Shown: positions 42,286-51,986 of the stretch, piece after piece
How positions within the stretch are numbered: the stretch's first letter is position 1
Layout: the number at the start of each line of letters is the position of its first letter
NCBI GenBank assembly: GCA_030374765.1
Contig: JARGXX010000123.1
Span: 62,001 to 126,000 of the forward strand
Length of the DNA stretch: 64,000 bases
Direction of reading: 5' to 3'
From: Agarophyton chilense
Lineage: Eukaryota; Rhodophyta; Florideophyceae; Gracilariales; Gracilariaceae
Made by a program: the position numbers and the translations under genes
The notes under the pieces: generated by a model
Database searches by the model: none
What the model was told of the DNA's origin: nothing
The model's input: only the letters and a program-made list of their open reading frames with translations

Positions 42286-44322
42286 TCATAATTCCGACAC
42301 AAGGGGGTCGTTTTTCGGCGCATAGGCCGGCAATTTGTCCCAATCTTCGAACGGAACAACTTGCACGAGGTTGCGGTCAGAACTATCATCCATATTTCCC
42401 TCATTCCTACGAGTGTTGGAGTCGAACCATTTGATGGTGCTCCTTTTCGGAAGCGGAGCTCCCCTCCGACGCGGCCATGTTTCACGTACGTCTTTTGGTG
42501 ATACCATGTCGTCCGGTGATTTTGTCATGGGCTCCATTTCTGGTATGAGCTCCTTTGCAAGCTGGACGAGTCTGTTCTCATTTAAGCTCTCGGTGCGAAG
42601 CTCATGCCCACCTCCAAGCAGCATTACGTCGCCTAAATCACCTCTGGGATACTCGGCTGCGACTCGTGTGGCTTCGTGGAAGGGAATGCCGGCGGTGTAA
42701 ACGCCACCCATCTCAACGTTGCCAGGATAACTGGCAGCTCTGAGTCCTCTCTGTCGCTCAAACACAACACGGTCGAACATAATTCTGCCTCCTCGGCCGA
42801 CCCGAGCACGGGCGCGTATTGTGCGGCGCATCTTGCGCGCTGGTTGGAGCGGAAGCGATGCTGATGGCGGGCTGGTGTTGAGAATATCACGAGCGATGTC
42901 ATGAGTAGTGACAAATCGACGAGGACCCGTCTTGGCGCCCGAGCCCCCCAACCGACCTCCGAATCTAGCGAACTTTACACTGGCACTGGGGATGGTAACT
43001 GGATGCGGCTCTCGCGGGGAAGCTCTAACGGTATTGCGCTCGGTGGCGGCGGCGAAGACGCGATGGTCGTAGGGAGAAACGCCGTAATTGGCAAAACCGC
43101 CTGCAAAATATCGCATGTGTTTGAGACAATAGTTACCGTGGTAATCATAGCCATATTTGTCGAGGTTGGACGGGGCGGATGCAAATGCTCGTGAATCGAA
43201 CGACGGGGTGGGTGAGCCTTCCTTTTGGGGCGTTTTCTCAGGGGGCTTGACAAGTTTGCGGCGGTTCTTCTTGAGCATTTTGTCTGCTCCCATTTTCCTG
43301 GACACTACGGGTATGGATTGTGGCAAGTTCAAGCCTCTGACGGGAATTATGACTGTTGAGGCAGTTAAAGAAGCACTGGAGCCGTAAGTGACGGCGGGCT
43401 CGGTGTCACAGGTGAAGACAGCGCGGTTGACAGCATCCATGCGGGCGCCTCCGTCGGCGGTGACTCGAAGGCGCTGAGCGAGCATGTTGATCGCAAGCAA
43501 TTGAGACTTGTTTTGCTCTCGTTGCTGAACGCGGTGAAGAATGTGACGCAGTTTTCGGAGTTGATCGCGCAGGATGAGCGCCTTTCGAAAGTTGTCGTAC
43601 GTGTTCATGCGACGGGCAATGCCTGAAGCAGCATCGCGCTCGCGCGGACGGAATGCAACGGCGGCATCGTGATTCTTTGGGTCAGGGGGCGGTTGAAATA
43701 TGCGGAGGAAGGAGATGGGGCGGGATTCACGGCGACGACGCCAATGATGATAAAGCGGTTTGGTGATGAGTTGAGAGGCGGGGGCTATGGCCTTGATTGC
43801 GGAGAGGGAGAGAAGATTTGTGTTGTCCGAGCGGGCGTGTGCCTTCTCCATGGCGTCCATAGCGCGTTCAAGGTGGTCGAGTTGGAGGTGATTCTGGCGC
43901 GCAAACTGGTGGTCGACGAAGTCGGCATCGTAGTCGACGATGTCGTCAATGAGATCGAGATCATCCCTATCAAAGAGAATGTACTGTTCGGGGCGGTGGA
44001 AAGTGCCGTGAATGCGGGGCGGCTCGACGCGGCTGACGATGGGCACGGGAATGTCGGCGGTTGCGGCGTTGGCATTGGCGCCAAAGACGGAGGCGAGAAG
44101 GGCTTGTTGCAAATGTCTCTCCTCTTCCTCGGAAGGATCAACGCCGGAGGCGATGACGGGGAGGGCGCGGTTGACGACGATGTCATCCTCGTGGCGGAGA
44201 TCCTTGCTGCTGTTGATGATGGGCAGCGGTTTGTTGAGGTCGATGGGGCGCGGGCGGAAGGAGGGACGCGAGGCGGGCGGTGCCGCGCCGCAGTCGCGGC
44301 GAAGGGGGCGTGACGGAGGCAG
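42286..44322 (-). CDS. EPL1: Enhancer of polycomb-like protein (NuA4 subunit), 5' end incomplete
   Basis: A protein of the Epl1/EPC family, the scaffold that binds the Esa1/Tip60 acetyltransferase in the NuA4 histone acetylation complex. Read by eye upstream of 44112, the frame continues through FRPRPIDLNKPLPIINSS and VNRALPVIASG into LQQALLASVFG, which is the family's N-terminus. Further family marks are IPVPIVSRVEPPRIHGTF, IVDYDADFVDHQF and the C-terminal part of the EPcA domain (RIFQPPPDPKNHDAAVAFRP, then RERD and LRKLRHILHRVQQREQNKS). No in-frame ATG exists before a stop at 44177-44179... beyond the family start (the frame is open to about 44376). A short first exon is therefore likely, with an acceptor TTGCCAAG ending at 44323. 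The remaining C-terminal 400 residues are basic and unconserved. It is divergent from RAD21. Confidence 0.82.
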   Translation of the reverse strand: MPPSRPLRRDCGAAPPASRPSFRPRPIDLNKPLPIINSSKDLRHEDDIVVNRALPVIASGVDPSEEEERHLQQALLASVFGANANAATADIPVPIVSRVEPPRIHGTFHRPEQYILFDRDDLDLIDDIVDYDADFVDHQFARQNHLQLDHLERAMDAMEKAHARSDNTNLLSLSAIKAIAPASQLITKPLYHHWRRRRESRPISFLRIFQPPPDPKNHDAAVAFRPRERDAASGIARRMNTYDNFRKALILRDQLRKLRHILHRVQQREQNKSQLLAINMLAQRLRVTADGGARMDAVNRAVFTCDTEPAVTYGSSASLTASTVIIPVRGLNLPQSIPVVSRKMGADKMLKKNRRKLVKPPEKTPQKEGSPTPSFDSRAFASAPSNLDKYGYDYHGNYCLKHMRYFAGGFANYGVSPYDHRVFAAATERNTVRASPREPHPVTIPSASVKFARFGGRLGGSGAKTGPRRFVTTHDIARDILNTSPPSASLPLQPARKMRRTIRARARVGRGGRIMFDRVVFERQRGLRAASYPGNVEMGGVYTAGIPFHEATRVAAEYPRGDLGDVMLLGGGHELRTESLNENRLVQLAKELIPEMEPMTKSPDDMVSPKDVRETWPRRRGAPLPKRSTIKWFDSNTRRNEGNMDDSSDRNLVQVVPFEDWDKLPAYAPKNDPLVSEL

Positions 44323-45082
44323 CTTGGCAAGTGAGGTGAAAATATTTTGATTTTTTTTTGATTTTTTGGGTTTCTTTCAAGCGGACAGTCACCCAACCAA
44401 ACTGTGGCGTCGCTGGAGCGCGCAGCTGCGTGAAGGAAGGGGGGGGGGGCGCGACGGCGGGCGCGGGCGGTCGCTTGCTCGCGTGTGGGGAGGGCGGCGT
44501 GCCGGCGAGAAGGCCGCGGCGTCGGCGGGAGGGGGGAGGGGGTCGCGGCGAACGGGGGAAGAGAGGGGCGCGGAGAAGACTGCTTCGACGGCAGGCGCGA
44601 CGTGCAGAGTGAGCAGGTGGGGGGGGGGGGGCGCGCACGCGCGCGGGCGGCGGTGGAGAGAGGCAACTGTACGACGCGACGGGTGACGGGCGTTCGTCGC
44701 AGCGCGCCACTCGCGGAAGACCGTGTGACCATTCGCCCCTGCCTCAGCAGCAGCGCGCGCGCTTCGTCGCGGCGTGGACGCGTGGACACATGGACACGAT
44801 GGACACGATGGACACGATGGAGCGGTGCTGACGAGCGCGCGCGCGCGCCGTGGCACCACGTCTGGCTGAATTGGGAGGCGTGCGCCTTGTTTGGCGCGCT
44901 TTCGAGGGGGGGGGGGCGGTGGTCTACCTAGCTGGGCGCTTTGCTTGCTCCGCAGCTGCAGAGAGACGCTGTGTGCCATTGTCTCCCGCCGCTCCTTCAC
45001 CCTCTCCCTCCTCCTCTCCCTCCTCCTCTCCCTCCTCTCCCTCCCCCCCCCCCCCCCCCCCCCCCCCCCGCCACGCCACGCC
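44323..45082. other. Divergent promoter region EPL1/RAD21 with homopolymer runs
   Basis: It holds G runs at 44442-44450 and 44620-44630, a triple GGACACGAT repeat at 44792-44818, CTCCCTCCT repeats at 45001-45042 and an unbroken run of 27 C (45043-45069) that ends 13 bp before the RAD21 ATG. The short first exon of EPL1 should lie in this region on the minus strand. Confidence 0.5.
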
Positions 45083-47254
45083 ATGTTCTACTCGCAGCAT
45101 GTGCTCACCAAGAAGGGCCCGTTGGCAAAGATTTGGCTCGCTGCGCACATGCAGAACAAGCTCACAAAGGCCATGGTGTTCTCCACCAACATCCAGAACG
45201 CCGTGTCGTCCATCATCTCGCCCGACGTTCCCATGGCGCTGCGTCTCACCTCCAACCTCTTGCTGGGAGTCGTCCGCATCCTGTCCCGTAAGACCAAGTA
45301 TCTGTTGCAGGAGTCGTCCGACGCCATGACCCGACTCAAGCTCACCTTCCGTTCGCCCGCCTCCGACCACCTTCCGCGCAACACCGCCCCCCTCCCGGCC
45401 ATCACCCTGCCCAACATCGACGCGCTTGAGCCGCCCAACATCGACCTGCATCTCGTGCCCTCCCGTCTCGCCCCGCCACCTTCCTCCGCCTTTCTGGCCG
45501 CCGACCAGGACATCACCATCGACCAGTTTGCAGGCGGCTTGATGGGCGGTATTATCGACGCCTTCGCCCTGGAGCCACACCTCCCGCGCGAACCCGCCCT
45601 CGACCTCGACCCGGAGCCGCTTCTTTTCACCCCCAGTCAGCGTCAGCAGAGCACCCCCGTCACCCCGTCCGTGCGCTCCGAGCCCTCTGTAGAGCAACTT
45701 CGCGCCGAACATTCCGCCCAATCCCCGCTTGTGTTCACGCCTCAGCTTTCCGTCGAGCGCGAGCGTTCAGAAGCTCTTCACCATCTGCAGCCACAGTCTC
45801 CTTCGCTGTTTCCCGACCAACCGCCGCACATTGCCGTGTCCTCGTCGGACGCCCCGCTTGCACCCGGTGTTGCGCCTGGTCAACCGCTGCTTGAGTACAA
45901 AACCCCCCCCGCTCTTTCTCAACCGGAGCAGCCGGAGCCGCCGCTTTCCCCATCCGCCGCGCTACCGCCCCCGCGCATTTCGATTGGCAGTGATCGTCTG
46001 GAGCTCGAACAGTCCACACCCGTGCGCGCATCTGAACAGCAACAACAACCCCCTCCAGCTCCACCCACTCCGATCCAAGTCGAACCGGTCGAACCAACCG
46101 AACCAATCGAACCATCTCAAGTGCAACCCACGCTCACCCCCCCGCAAGCAGCCGCGTCCGTTGCGTCCGTTCCGCCCGGCTTCCAGCTTCCGCCCGGCTC
46201 CCCGCTTCCACCCGGCTCCCCGCTCCCGCCCGGGGAGGAGGTGCGCCAAGCCGCCGCCGAACAAGCACCGTCCACGCCGCGCCGCGGCCGAAAACGTAAA
46301 GTATACGTACTGGCGGATGAAGGCGCCACGGAGATTTCCGCCGCCGACTTTCGCGCCGCACTCAATGATACCTCCGATTTGTTGCGCCCGCCGTTGCAGC
46401 GCAGACGGCTTGGTGCATCGCGCGCCACCCGCTTCGAAGACCTCATTTCGCGACCGACCGTGCCGTTGGCGCCGCAGCTCATGGAGTTGTTCACCGCCAA
46501 TTTCCGCGCGGATGAGTTGATTCTCGCCAGCCCGATTTCGGACGCAGACCTTGGAGAGCGTGTGGGTGGCGAGGAAGCGCAGGCGGGAAGGGAGGCGGGG
46601 AAGGAAGTGGAGAAGGAAGCGGCGAAGGAAGCGGAGAAGGAAGCGGAGAAGGAAGCGGAGAAGGAAGTGGAGAAGGACAAGGACGCTGACGAAGAGCAAG
46701 AGCCACGGCCACCGGAGAAAGAGATCACTGCGGACCCTGCGATGATTCAACTCGTTGCAATGGAAGCTGCGGTCCCGATGGAGGAGGAAATTATCCCTTC
46801 TGTTGCAGCGCTCCAGGTGCCTCGTGATACAATATCACCCGTTCTTCCGCCTACATTGCCAGAGGAAGAAGAGCGGCGTGATGTCTCAATGGGGCGGGAG
46901 TCGATGGGTGTTTCCGTTTCCGAGTCTGTCATACCTGGAGAGGACCAATTCACTCTGAAACAGGTGGCCGAAACTGCTGCGCAAGTAGAGGCGGAGGAAA
47001 GTGTCACGGAGGCTACTATCTCGGCACGAACGCGCAAGATGCAGGAGTTCATCATGTCGCGCCTTGAAGATGGTGAATTCGATTTCAGCGACGCTCTTGC
47101 AGAAGTCGGTGGTCGCCGTACTGCTGCAAGGTGCTTTTACGAATTGCTCAACTTGGGCAACAAGAAGGCCCTTGCGCTGCGACAAGAGGAAGCTTATGGG
47201 AGACTATGGGCGCGACCAGTCCAGCCCACATTTAATGTACTTCTCGAGTCTTAG
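45083..47254 (+). CDS. RAD21: Cohesin kleisin subunit Rad21/Scc1
   Basis: A 723-residue alpha-kleisin that closes the cohesin ring by bridging Smc1 and Smc3. The N-terminal family domain starts at residue 1: MFYSQHVLTKKGPLAKIWLA, AHMQNKLTKAMVFSTNI, RLTSNLLLGVVRILSRKTKY. The C-terminal winged helix is at about 670-720 (FDFSDALAEVGGRRTAARCF, YELLNLGNKKALALRQEEAY). The long middle is disordered. It includes PPGSPL repeats (46184-46230) and a charged KEAEKEAEK repeat (46600-46680) where separase sites would be expected. I could not assign a cleavage site. The ATG at 45083 is the family start; the open frame before it reads through homopolymeric C. It is more likely mitotic Rad21 than meiotic Rec8, but that is not certain. 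Confidence 0.92.
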   Translation: MFYSQHVLTKKGPLAKIWLAAHMQNKLTKAMVFSTNIQNAVSSIISPDVPMALRLTSNLLLGVVRILSRKTKYLLQESSDAMTRLKLTFRSPASDHLPRNTAPLPAITLPNIDALEPPNIDLHLVPSRLAPPPSSAFLAADQDITIDQFAGGLMGGIIDAFALEPHLPREPALDLDPEPLLFTPSQRQQSTPVTPSVRSEPSVEQLRAEHSAQSPLVFTPQLSVERERSEALHHLQPQSPSLFPDQPPHIAVSSSDAPLAPGVAPGQPLLEYKTPPALSQPEQPEPPLSPSAALPPPRISIGSDRLELEQSTPVRASEQQQQPPPAPPTPIQVEPVEPTEPIEPSQVQPTLTPPQAAASVASVPPGFQLPPGSPLPPGSPLPPGEEVRQAAAEQAPSTPRRGRKRKVYVLADEGATEISAADFRAALNDTSDLLRPPLQRRRLGASRATRFEDLISRPTVPLAPQLMELFTANFRADELILASPISDADLGERVGGEEAQAGREAGKEVEKEAAKEAEKEAEKEAEKEVEKDKDADEEQEPRPPEKEITADPAMIQLVAMEAAVPMEEEIIPSVAALQVPRDTISPVLPPTLPEEEERRDVSMGRESMGVSVSESVIPGEDQFTLKQVAETAAQVEAEESVTEATISARTRKMQEFIMSRLEDGEFDFSDALAEVGGRRTAARCFYELLNLGNKKALALRQEEAYGRLWARPVQPTFNVLLES

Positions 47255-47284
47255 CACTCAGTTCGTGCTCGAAAACAAGTGGCA

Positions 47285-48595
47285 AGTAAAGTCTGTTTCA
47301 AAATCATATCCCTCGCGCAAATTTTCCAAAAATCGACGTTTTGGCTACAGTAAAACTAACAAAATCAGTGTGAAAAAATTTTCAAGTAAAAAAACTGTTT
47401 CAAAATCATAACCTTTATTGCATCCTTTTTATTCTAACGCGAGTTCAGTAGTTTATTTTTGCTCCTTTAGCCTGTATAACACTTATACAACGCTTTGGCA
47501 TTGATTCTATAAAAGGATTGATGGCATTACAGTCAATCTTTTCCCAACAATCTTTGATACAATTTTTCAGATCAAAAACTGTATCAAATTGCCTTCCTTG
47601 CCCATAAACCATTCGGGCCAACATTCCCCAAATGTTTTCGATAGTGTTGAGGTCAGGAGAGCGCGCAGGCCATTCCATAACCGACATATTTAGACTATTG
47701 AACCACTGTTTCATAAAATTAGACTTATGCACAGGTGCATTATCTTGCTGAAAAATGAATTCTTCTCCATGCATACAGTATGAAAAAGGTAAAAGATAGT
47801 TTTCTAGAACCTCAGCATACTTCTCAGAGTTCATTGTAGTTTCAACAAAAGCCATATCAGTTGCTCCTTTAGTGGAGATTCCAGCCCAAACCATTACTGA
47901 TGCGCCTCCTGAATGCCTAGTCACAAATTCCTTCTTTTCTTTTCGTAGATCATGCCAATAAAATTTATAGCAATCTGGACCATCAAGGTTAAACTTTTTT
48001 TCGTCGGAAAAGATAACATTATTCCATTCAGTTTTCCAATAAGCCTTTTGAGCACACCATTCAACTCGACTTTTCTTGTGATTATCTTTTAAAAAAAAAG
48101 TTTTCCTCATTTTTGTGTACTTGAACAAATTTTGACGGTTGACTTCACGCCATATTGTAGATCTTGATAGAGGCAAATTTAGGTTTTTGACAATTTTCCC
48201 GCAAGATGAAGTGTTGCGACATAGTTCTCGCTTAATTCCGCGCTTATCGGCCGGGGATAGTGCCGTAGGACGGCCGGTTGAACGCTTTGTTCCGTATGTA
48301 GCGGGGTTTTTGATGAAGTTGCTGATTGTTTTTGGGCTGCGCTTGAGTTTTCGGGCTATATCTGCTGGAATCATACCCTGACCTACTAATTCCATGATTT
48401 CGAGCTGTTCAGAGCGTGTCAGAGGTGCGCCACGAGCCATAATTGAGCGAATGATTGTATAAAGGATATACTTTTGAAACAGTGTTATTGACTTAGTGGT
48501 TTTTATTTGTTGTGAAATGTGCTCTACAGTACGTGAAATGCCTTTTTGGCGCAGTTTTTGTAAAGGGATATGTTTTTGAAACGCACTAAATAAGT
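47285..48595 (-). mobile_element. Tc1/mariner transposon with IR/DR-type ends
   Basis: A ~1.3-kb element carrying one transposase gene. Each end has two related repeats around GTTTCAAAANCATAWCC: left at 47295-47311 and 47397-47413, right (inverted) at 48464-48480 and 48566-48582. The spacing between the paired repeats is 102 bp on both sides. This is the inverted-repeat/direct-repeat layout of Sleeping Beauty-like Tc1 elements. Exact termini and the TA target duplication could not be fixed, though TA dinucleotides occur at both edges. It lies between the convergent RAD21 and SWC5 genes, within about 40 bp of each 3' end. Confidence 0.85.
47445..48440 (-). CDS. Tc1/mariner transposase, DD34E
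   Basis: A 331-residue transposase with no stop or frameshift. The N-terminal helix-turn-helix pair is at about 8-45 (LTRSEQLEIMELVGQGMIPA, DIARKLKRSPKTISNFIKN) and about 60-105, with a GRP hinge (STGRPTALS) between them. The catalytic triad is the Asp in VIFSDEKKF, the Asp in FIFQQDNAPVHKS and the Glu in SPDLNTIENIW. The last two are separated by 34 residues, which is the Tc1 DD34E class. The ATG at 48440 (MARGAPLTRS) is typical of the family. The intact frame plus well-kept ends suggests recent insertion; AT content is well above that of the neighbours. Confidence 0.93.
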   Translation of the reverse strand: MARGAPLTRSEQLEIMELVGQGMIPADIARKLKRSPKTISNFIKNPATYGTKRSTGRPTALSPADKRGIKRELCRNTSSCGKIVKNLNLPLSRSTIWREVNRQNLFKYTKMRKTFFLKDNHKKSRVEWCAQKAYWKTEWNNVIFSDEKKFNLDGPDCYKFYWHDLRKEKKEFVTRHSGGASVMVWAGISTKGATDMAFVETTMNSEKYAEVLENYLLPFSYCMHGEEFIFQQDNAPVHKSNFMKQWFNSLNMSVMEWPARSPDLNTIENIWGMLARMVYGQGRQFDTVFDLKNCIKDCWEKIDCNAINPFIESMPKRCISVIQAKGAKINY

Positions 48596-48613
48596 AAAAA
48601 AACTGATTTCATC

Positions 48614-50045
48614 TCATCTCCGCTTTCGTTTTCCACTCTGTTCAAACTCCCATTCCCGTACGTCGCTGCGTGCAAGAAAGGCCATTCGGCCTGTATATCT
48701 TTCCTTACCTTTCTTGTAGCTTTCCAACTCTTCTTTGACATCTTCATCCTTTTTAAATTGGCTCCACTGCTTACGAGTGCCGTCGAGAACGGTTGTCTGC
48801 TTCTTTCCGCGAACGAGGTCCAGCACAGCTTCGAGACCCGTACCTGGAATTTGAGTCTCTGGTGGGGTTTCCGTCGGGTTCTGTTTGGTCTGCTCGGTCT
48901 CCAAGTCTTGCAACATTCGAACCTTGAAAGGCTTTGAAGATTTTGGTACTGGTTTCTGGAACCAGCTACTTATCACATGGTTGTCTGCGCTGGCATTTTT
49001 CTGTGGCTTCGGCGGTGTTTTGCTGTTCATCTCAGCCCAAATATCATCAATACTCTATTTTCAACACAAGGCAAGATTGCCGAAACGATGGTCAGACAAG
49101 AATTGAGAACGGGCCCACTTTTAACAAAACAAAGAAGTGCGATTACCGCAACCAGTATGCAACGGGTGCTCGCATCACTTGAGGGAAATATGGCTAACTC
49201 ACCTCTTTCTGCGGCGAGAGACGTGCCCTCTTCATCGCAGGCGGCTCCACACTACCGTCAATTTTGGCCTTCTGGACGGTATCACCTGTGTCATTTGCAA
49301 CGACGGGGTCCGCCTTCTTTGCGACAATTTGCTCCGACGGCTGCGATTCTGATTGGGCATTGCTCGTTTGCTCTTGTTGAACTTTGAGAGTAGGGGGTCC
49401 AGTCGAGCTAGAAGGCTCAGCAGTTGAGTTCGGTTGCGAATGCGGTTGTGATTCACGGGGACGCTTTGGAATGATCCCCGCGGTCCTGGCAGACTGCGTT
49501 GACGGCTTCTGAAGGGCAGAAGCACTCTGGCCTACATTCGAAGGACCTGGTCCAAGCGGAGGGGCTGTTGCAGCAGCAAGAGCAGCGTGTGACGCACTCG
49601 AACCAGCTGTAGATGTAGACGGCATACCATGCGAGGCACTCGAGCCAGCTGTGTGGGGGGCTGCAGGAGTGGCAGCCGACGAGGACAAGGCAGCACGCGA
49701 TGACGAAGCGCCCGCACCTGAGGATGAGACTGGCGCGCCCGAAGAAGAGGCAGGGGCAAGCGCTTGGCGATCAGCGAGAAAGGCGTCTTCGCTCAGCTGG
49801 TCAAAGTCGTCATCGTCGTCATCGTCATCATCAGAGGGCGGTGCAATACCGCCTGGCGTTCTGCGGTTCCTTATACGAGGCTCCGCGCGACTGGGCTGTG
49901 GTGGAGGCACGTAGTCAGCATCGTCTGAGTCAGAGGACACGAGGTCGGAAGCAAGCAAGTTCATCTCGACGACTCTACCCGGCACTCCCGACGCTTGGAC
50001 GACGTTGTCACCCTCAAACGAAATATGCCGAGGCTCAAGCACCAT
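48614..50045 (-). CDS. SWC5: SWR1 complex subunit Swc5/BCNT (CFDP1 family), two exons
   Basis: A 427-residue chromatin protein. Exon 1 is 50045-49203 and exon 2 is 49054-48614, with a 148-bp intron between a GAG|GTGAGT donor and an AAAATAG acceptor. Splicing joins SPQKE to SIDDIWAEMNSK in phase; the DDIWAEM motif is a conserved BCNT-family element missed if exon 2 is started at its own ATG. The C-terminal BCNT domain reads KQWSQFKKDEDVKEELESYK, then KGKERYTGRMAFLARSDVRE. The acidic N-terminus (SSDSDDADYVPPP, then nine Asp) suits the histone-binding role in H2A.Z deposition. The Ser/Ala-rich middle is poorly conserved. A second ATG at 49964 (MNLLASDLV) is an equally good start. Confidence 0.88.
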
Positions 50046-50641
50046 AGCGGCAACCAACCCGTCACGTACGTGTATGCGGTGTGCACGTTTCACACGTCTC
50101 CGATCATGGGAAGGTGCGGATCAATATATGCGTGTGATCTTGTGTGTATCGCCACACGCAATCGTCTCGAGGCTTCACCCGAAGGCACACCGTCCTGTGA
50201 TCTGCCCACATGGAGACTTGCTTCCTCTACGCTTCTACCCGCGTCGTCAGATGGGTTCTTTTGCCTAGCGCCGGCTTTCTGCTGTGACATGCCAGCGCCT
50301 CCCTTCTTCTTTAAGCACACCCTGCCGCAGTCTATATGTTTGGCGGCCGCAACTCGCGTGTGCAATTTTTGCATCTCTGTGATGACCTTTTGGTTCGTGT
50401 GATTCAGCAACTGATGACCCATGACGCTTTATCACTTTCAATGTGTTCGAGAAGGCTGCTCAGCATAGTTTGAACCGCTTACGATTGGGAAATTGACGCC
50501 GTTGCTCTGGATGACCCCACGGTTCCCATTGCTCGTACAGCTTCCCATTTTGTACAGAGAGACCCGACATTGATTGCTTCTCAGATAAAGCTTCATGCGA
50601 ACCGCGTTCGAGTGTTGAGATTTCCAGCATATGATTCTTCG
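50046..50641. other. Divergent region SWC5/leucine-rich gene
   Basis: About 600 bp. The minus-strand frame from an ATG at 50422 to 50090 could be an upstream exon or a small gene, but I recognise nothing in it. On the plus strand the downstream gene's frame is open back to 50474 without an ATG. Confidence 0.3.
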
Positions 50642-51805
50642 ATGCCTGGTGCACATTGGCCGCTTCTATCGCTTGCTGGCTCACAATCAAACAACTTGAA
50701 GCTGTGGTCGTTCGTAGAATCACCATATATTGTAATGAGTTCTTCCTGCGAAAAGCTCAATATCATTGCTCGTTTATTACCGAGATTGAATCACCTCACC
50801 ATCTACTCACTAACACAGCCCTCCATGCTTAAAACCATTTGCTCACATTCCTTTACCCCATTGTCGCTCTCGTTGCACTTCATACACGTCAGACTGCAAT
50901 CGCAACTTCTGGAGGTTCTTAACCACCACTGCGCTCTAATCCAACTTTCACTTTCCTTCGGAACCTCTTTACAGCCGACCACTCTCTCACAACTCTATCT
51001 TCAACAACTGGCGCTATGCGTACAAAAAGCATTACCCAATCTAACCCATCTTTCATTACTCAAGAATCCAAAGCCGAGCCCCCTCCCCATGCTGAGCAAC
51101 ACAATCTCGGCAACCCAATCCCTCAACCAACTCAACACGGCAATTCAAGAAGAGGAGGTCGCCAAGACATCCGCCTACTCCAAGAGATCTTTGTCCGCCT
51201 TTTCGCTCGGTTTGATTCAAGCTCGCAACCGGTTGCCGCTACCGTTATTTGATTTTTGTATTTCCAACCACACCCGCATTAATCTTTATCTCTCCGATGT
51301 GTATGTCACACACGCCCCAAGCAAATCTTCTAAAGAGCTTGCACATCCTTTGTTATTGGCCGTGCGAGTGAGCTGCAAGACGCATCTGCAGTCTTTGCCT
51401 CCTTTATTGTTCGGGGCCTTGTCGGCCGTAGGAATTGGAGATCGGTCCGCACTGCTACATAAATTCACCGGAACTTCAGACATGAATTGGTCTGAAGAAA
51501 TAGACGTATCAGTAATTCGCCAGCTTTGCCGGCTTTCTTCTTCGTCGCTTCGCACTCTCCAGCTCATTATGCCCGTATCAAACTCGGCAAGAGCATGCCA
51601 TGTATTACAACTTTTGTCATCGTCTTTGTGCTTTGCATCTCGCGTCTCTACCCTACACCTCAGTGCAGACATTGTACGTTATCCATCCACGCTACTGTAC
51701 TCCCTGTTCTCACAACTCCCCAAATTGGAACAGCTCTTGGTATCAGAGGCCTTGGCGGATGGGCCACCCCCGCTGGAAACTTTGCCCTGCATCGAATGCG
51801 CTTAG
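50642..51805 (+). CDS. Leucine-rich protein, possibly frameshifted LRR gene
   Basis: A 387-residue protein whose Leu spacing suggests degenerate leucine-rich repeats (LPRLNHLTIYSLTQ, ALPNLTHLSLLK, ASRVSTLHLSAD, LPKLEQLLVSE). No F-box or other partner domain is visible. The frame is open upstream to 50474 and looks coding there (ARTASHFVQRDPTLIASQIK) but lacks an ATG, so a 5' exon may be missing. At the 3' end the frame stops at 51805, while an LRR-like continuation runs on in another frame to 51986 (NALSLYCHQLQTISLNYG, LPHVQMPDFAELLELSVSS). This indicates a frameshift near 51790, a missed intron or an early pseudogene. Function unknown. Confidence 0.5.
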   Translation: MPGAHWPLLSLAGSQSNNLKLWSFVESPYIVMSSSCEKLNIIARLLPRLNHLTIYSLTQPSMLKTICSHSFTPLSLSLHFIHVRLQSQLLEVLNHHCALIQLSLSFGTSLQPTTLSQLYLQQLALCVQKALPNLTHLSLLKNPKPSPLPMLSNTISATQSLNQLNTAIQEEEVAKTSAYSKRSLSAFSLGLIQARNRLPLPLFDFCISNHTRINLYLSDVYVTHAPSKSSKELAHPLLLAVRVSCKTHLQSLPPLLFGALSAVGIGDRSALLHKFTGTSDMNWSEEIDVSVIRQLCRLSSSSLRTLQLIMPVSNSARACHVLQLLSSSLCFASRVSTLHLSADIVRYPSTLLYSLFSQLPKLEQLLVSEALADGPPPLETLPCIECA

Positions 51806-51986
51806 TTTGTACTGTCATCAACTGCAAACCATAAGCCTGAACTATGGGACGTACGCCAACCAGCAAGCAGGAAAAGGTGATGCTATCAATGCAATTCGCT
51901 CGTTTCGGGAAGAACTCCCACACGTGCAAATGCCCGACTTCGCTGAACTGCTAGAACTATCAGTTTCTTCTAGCGATTGCATCTAG

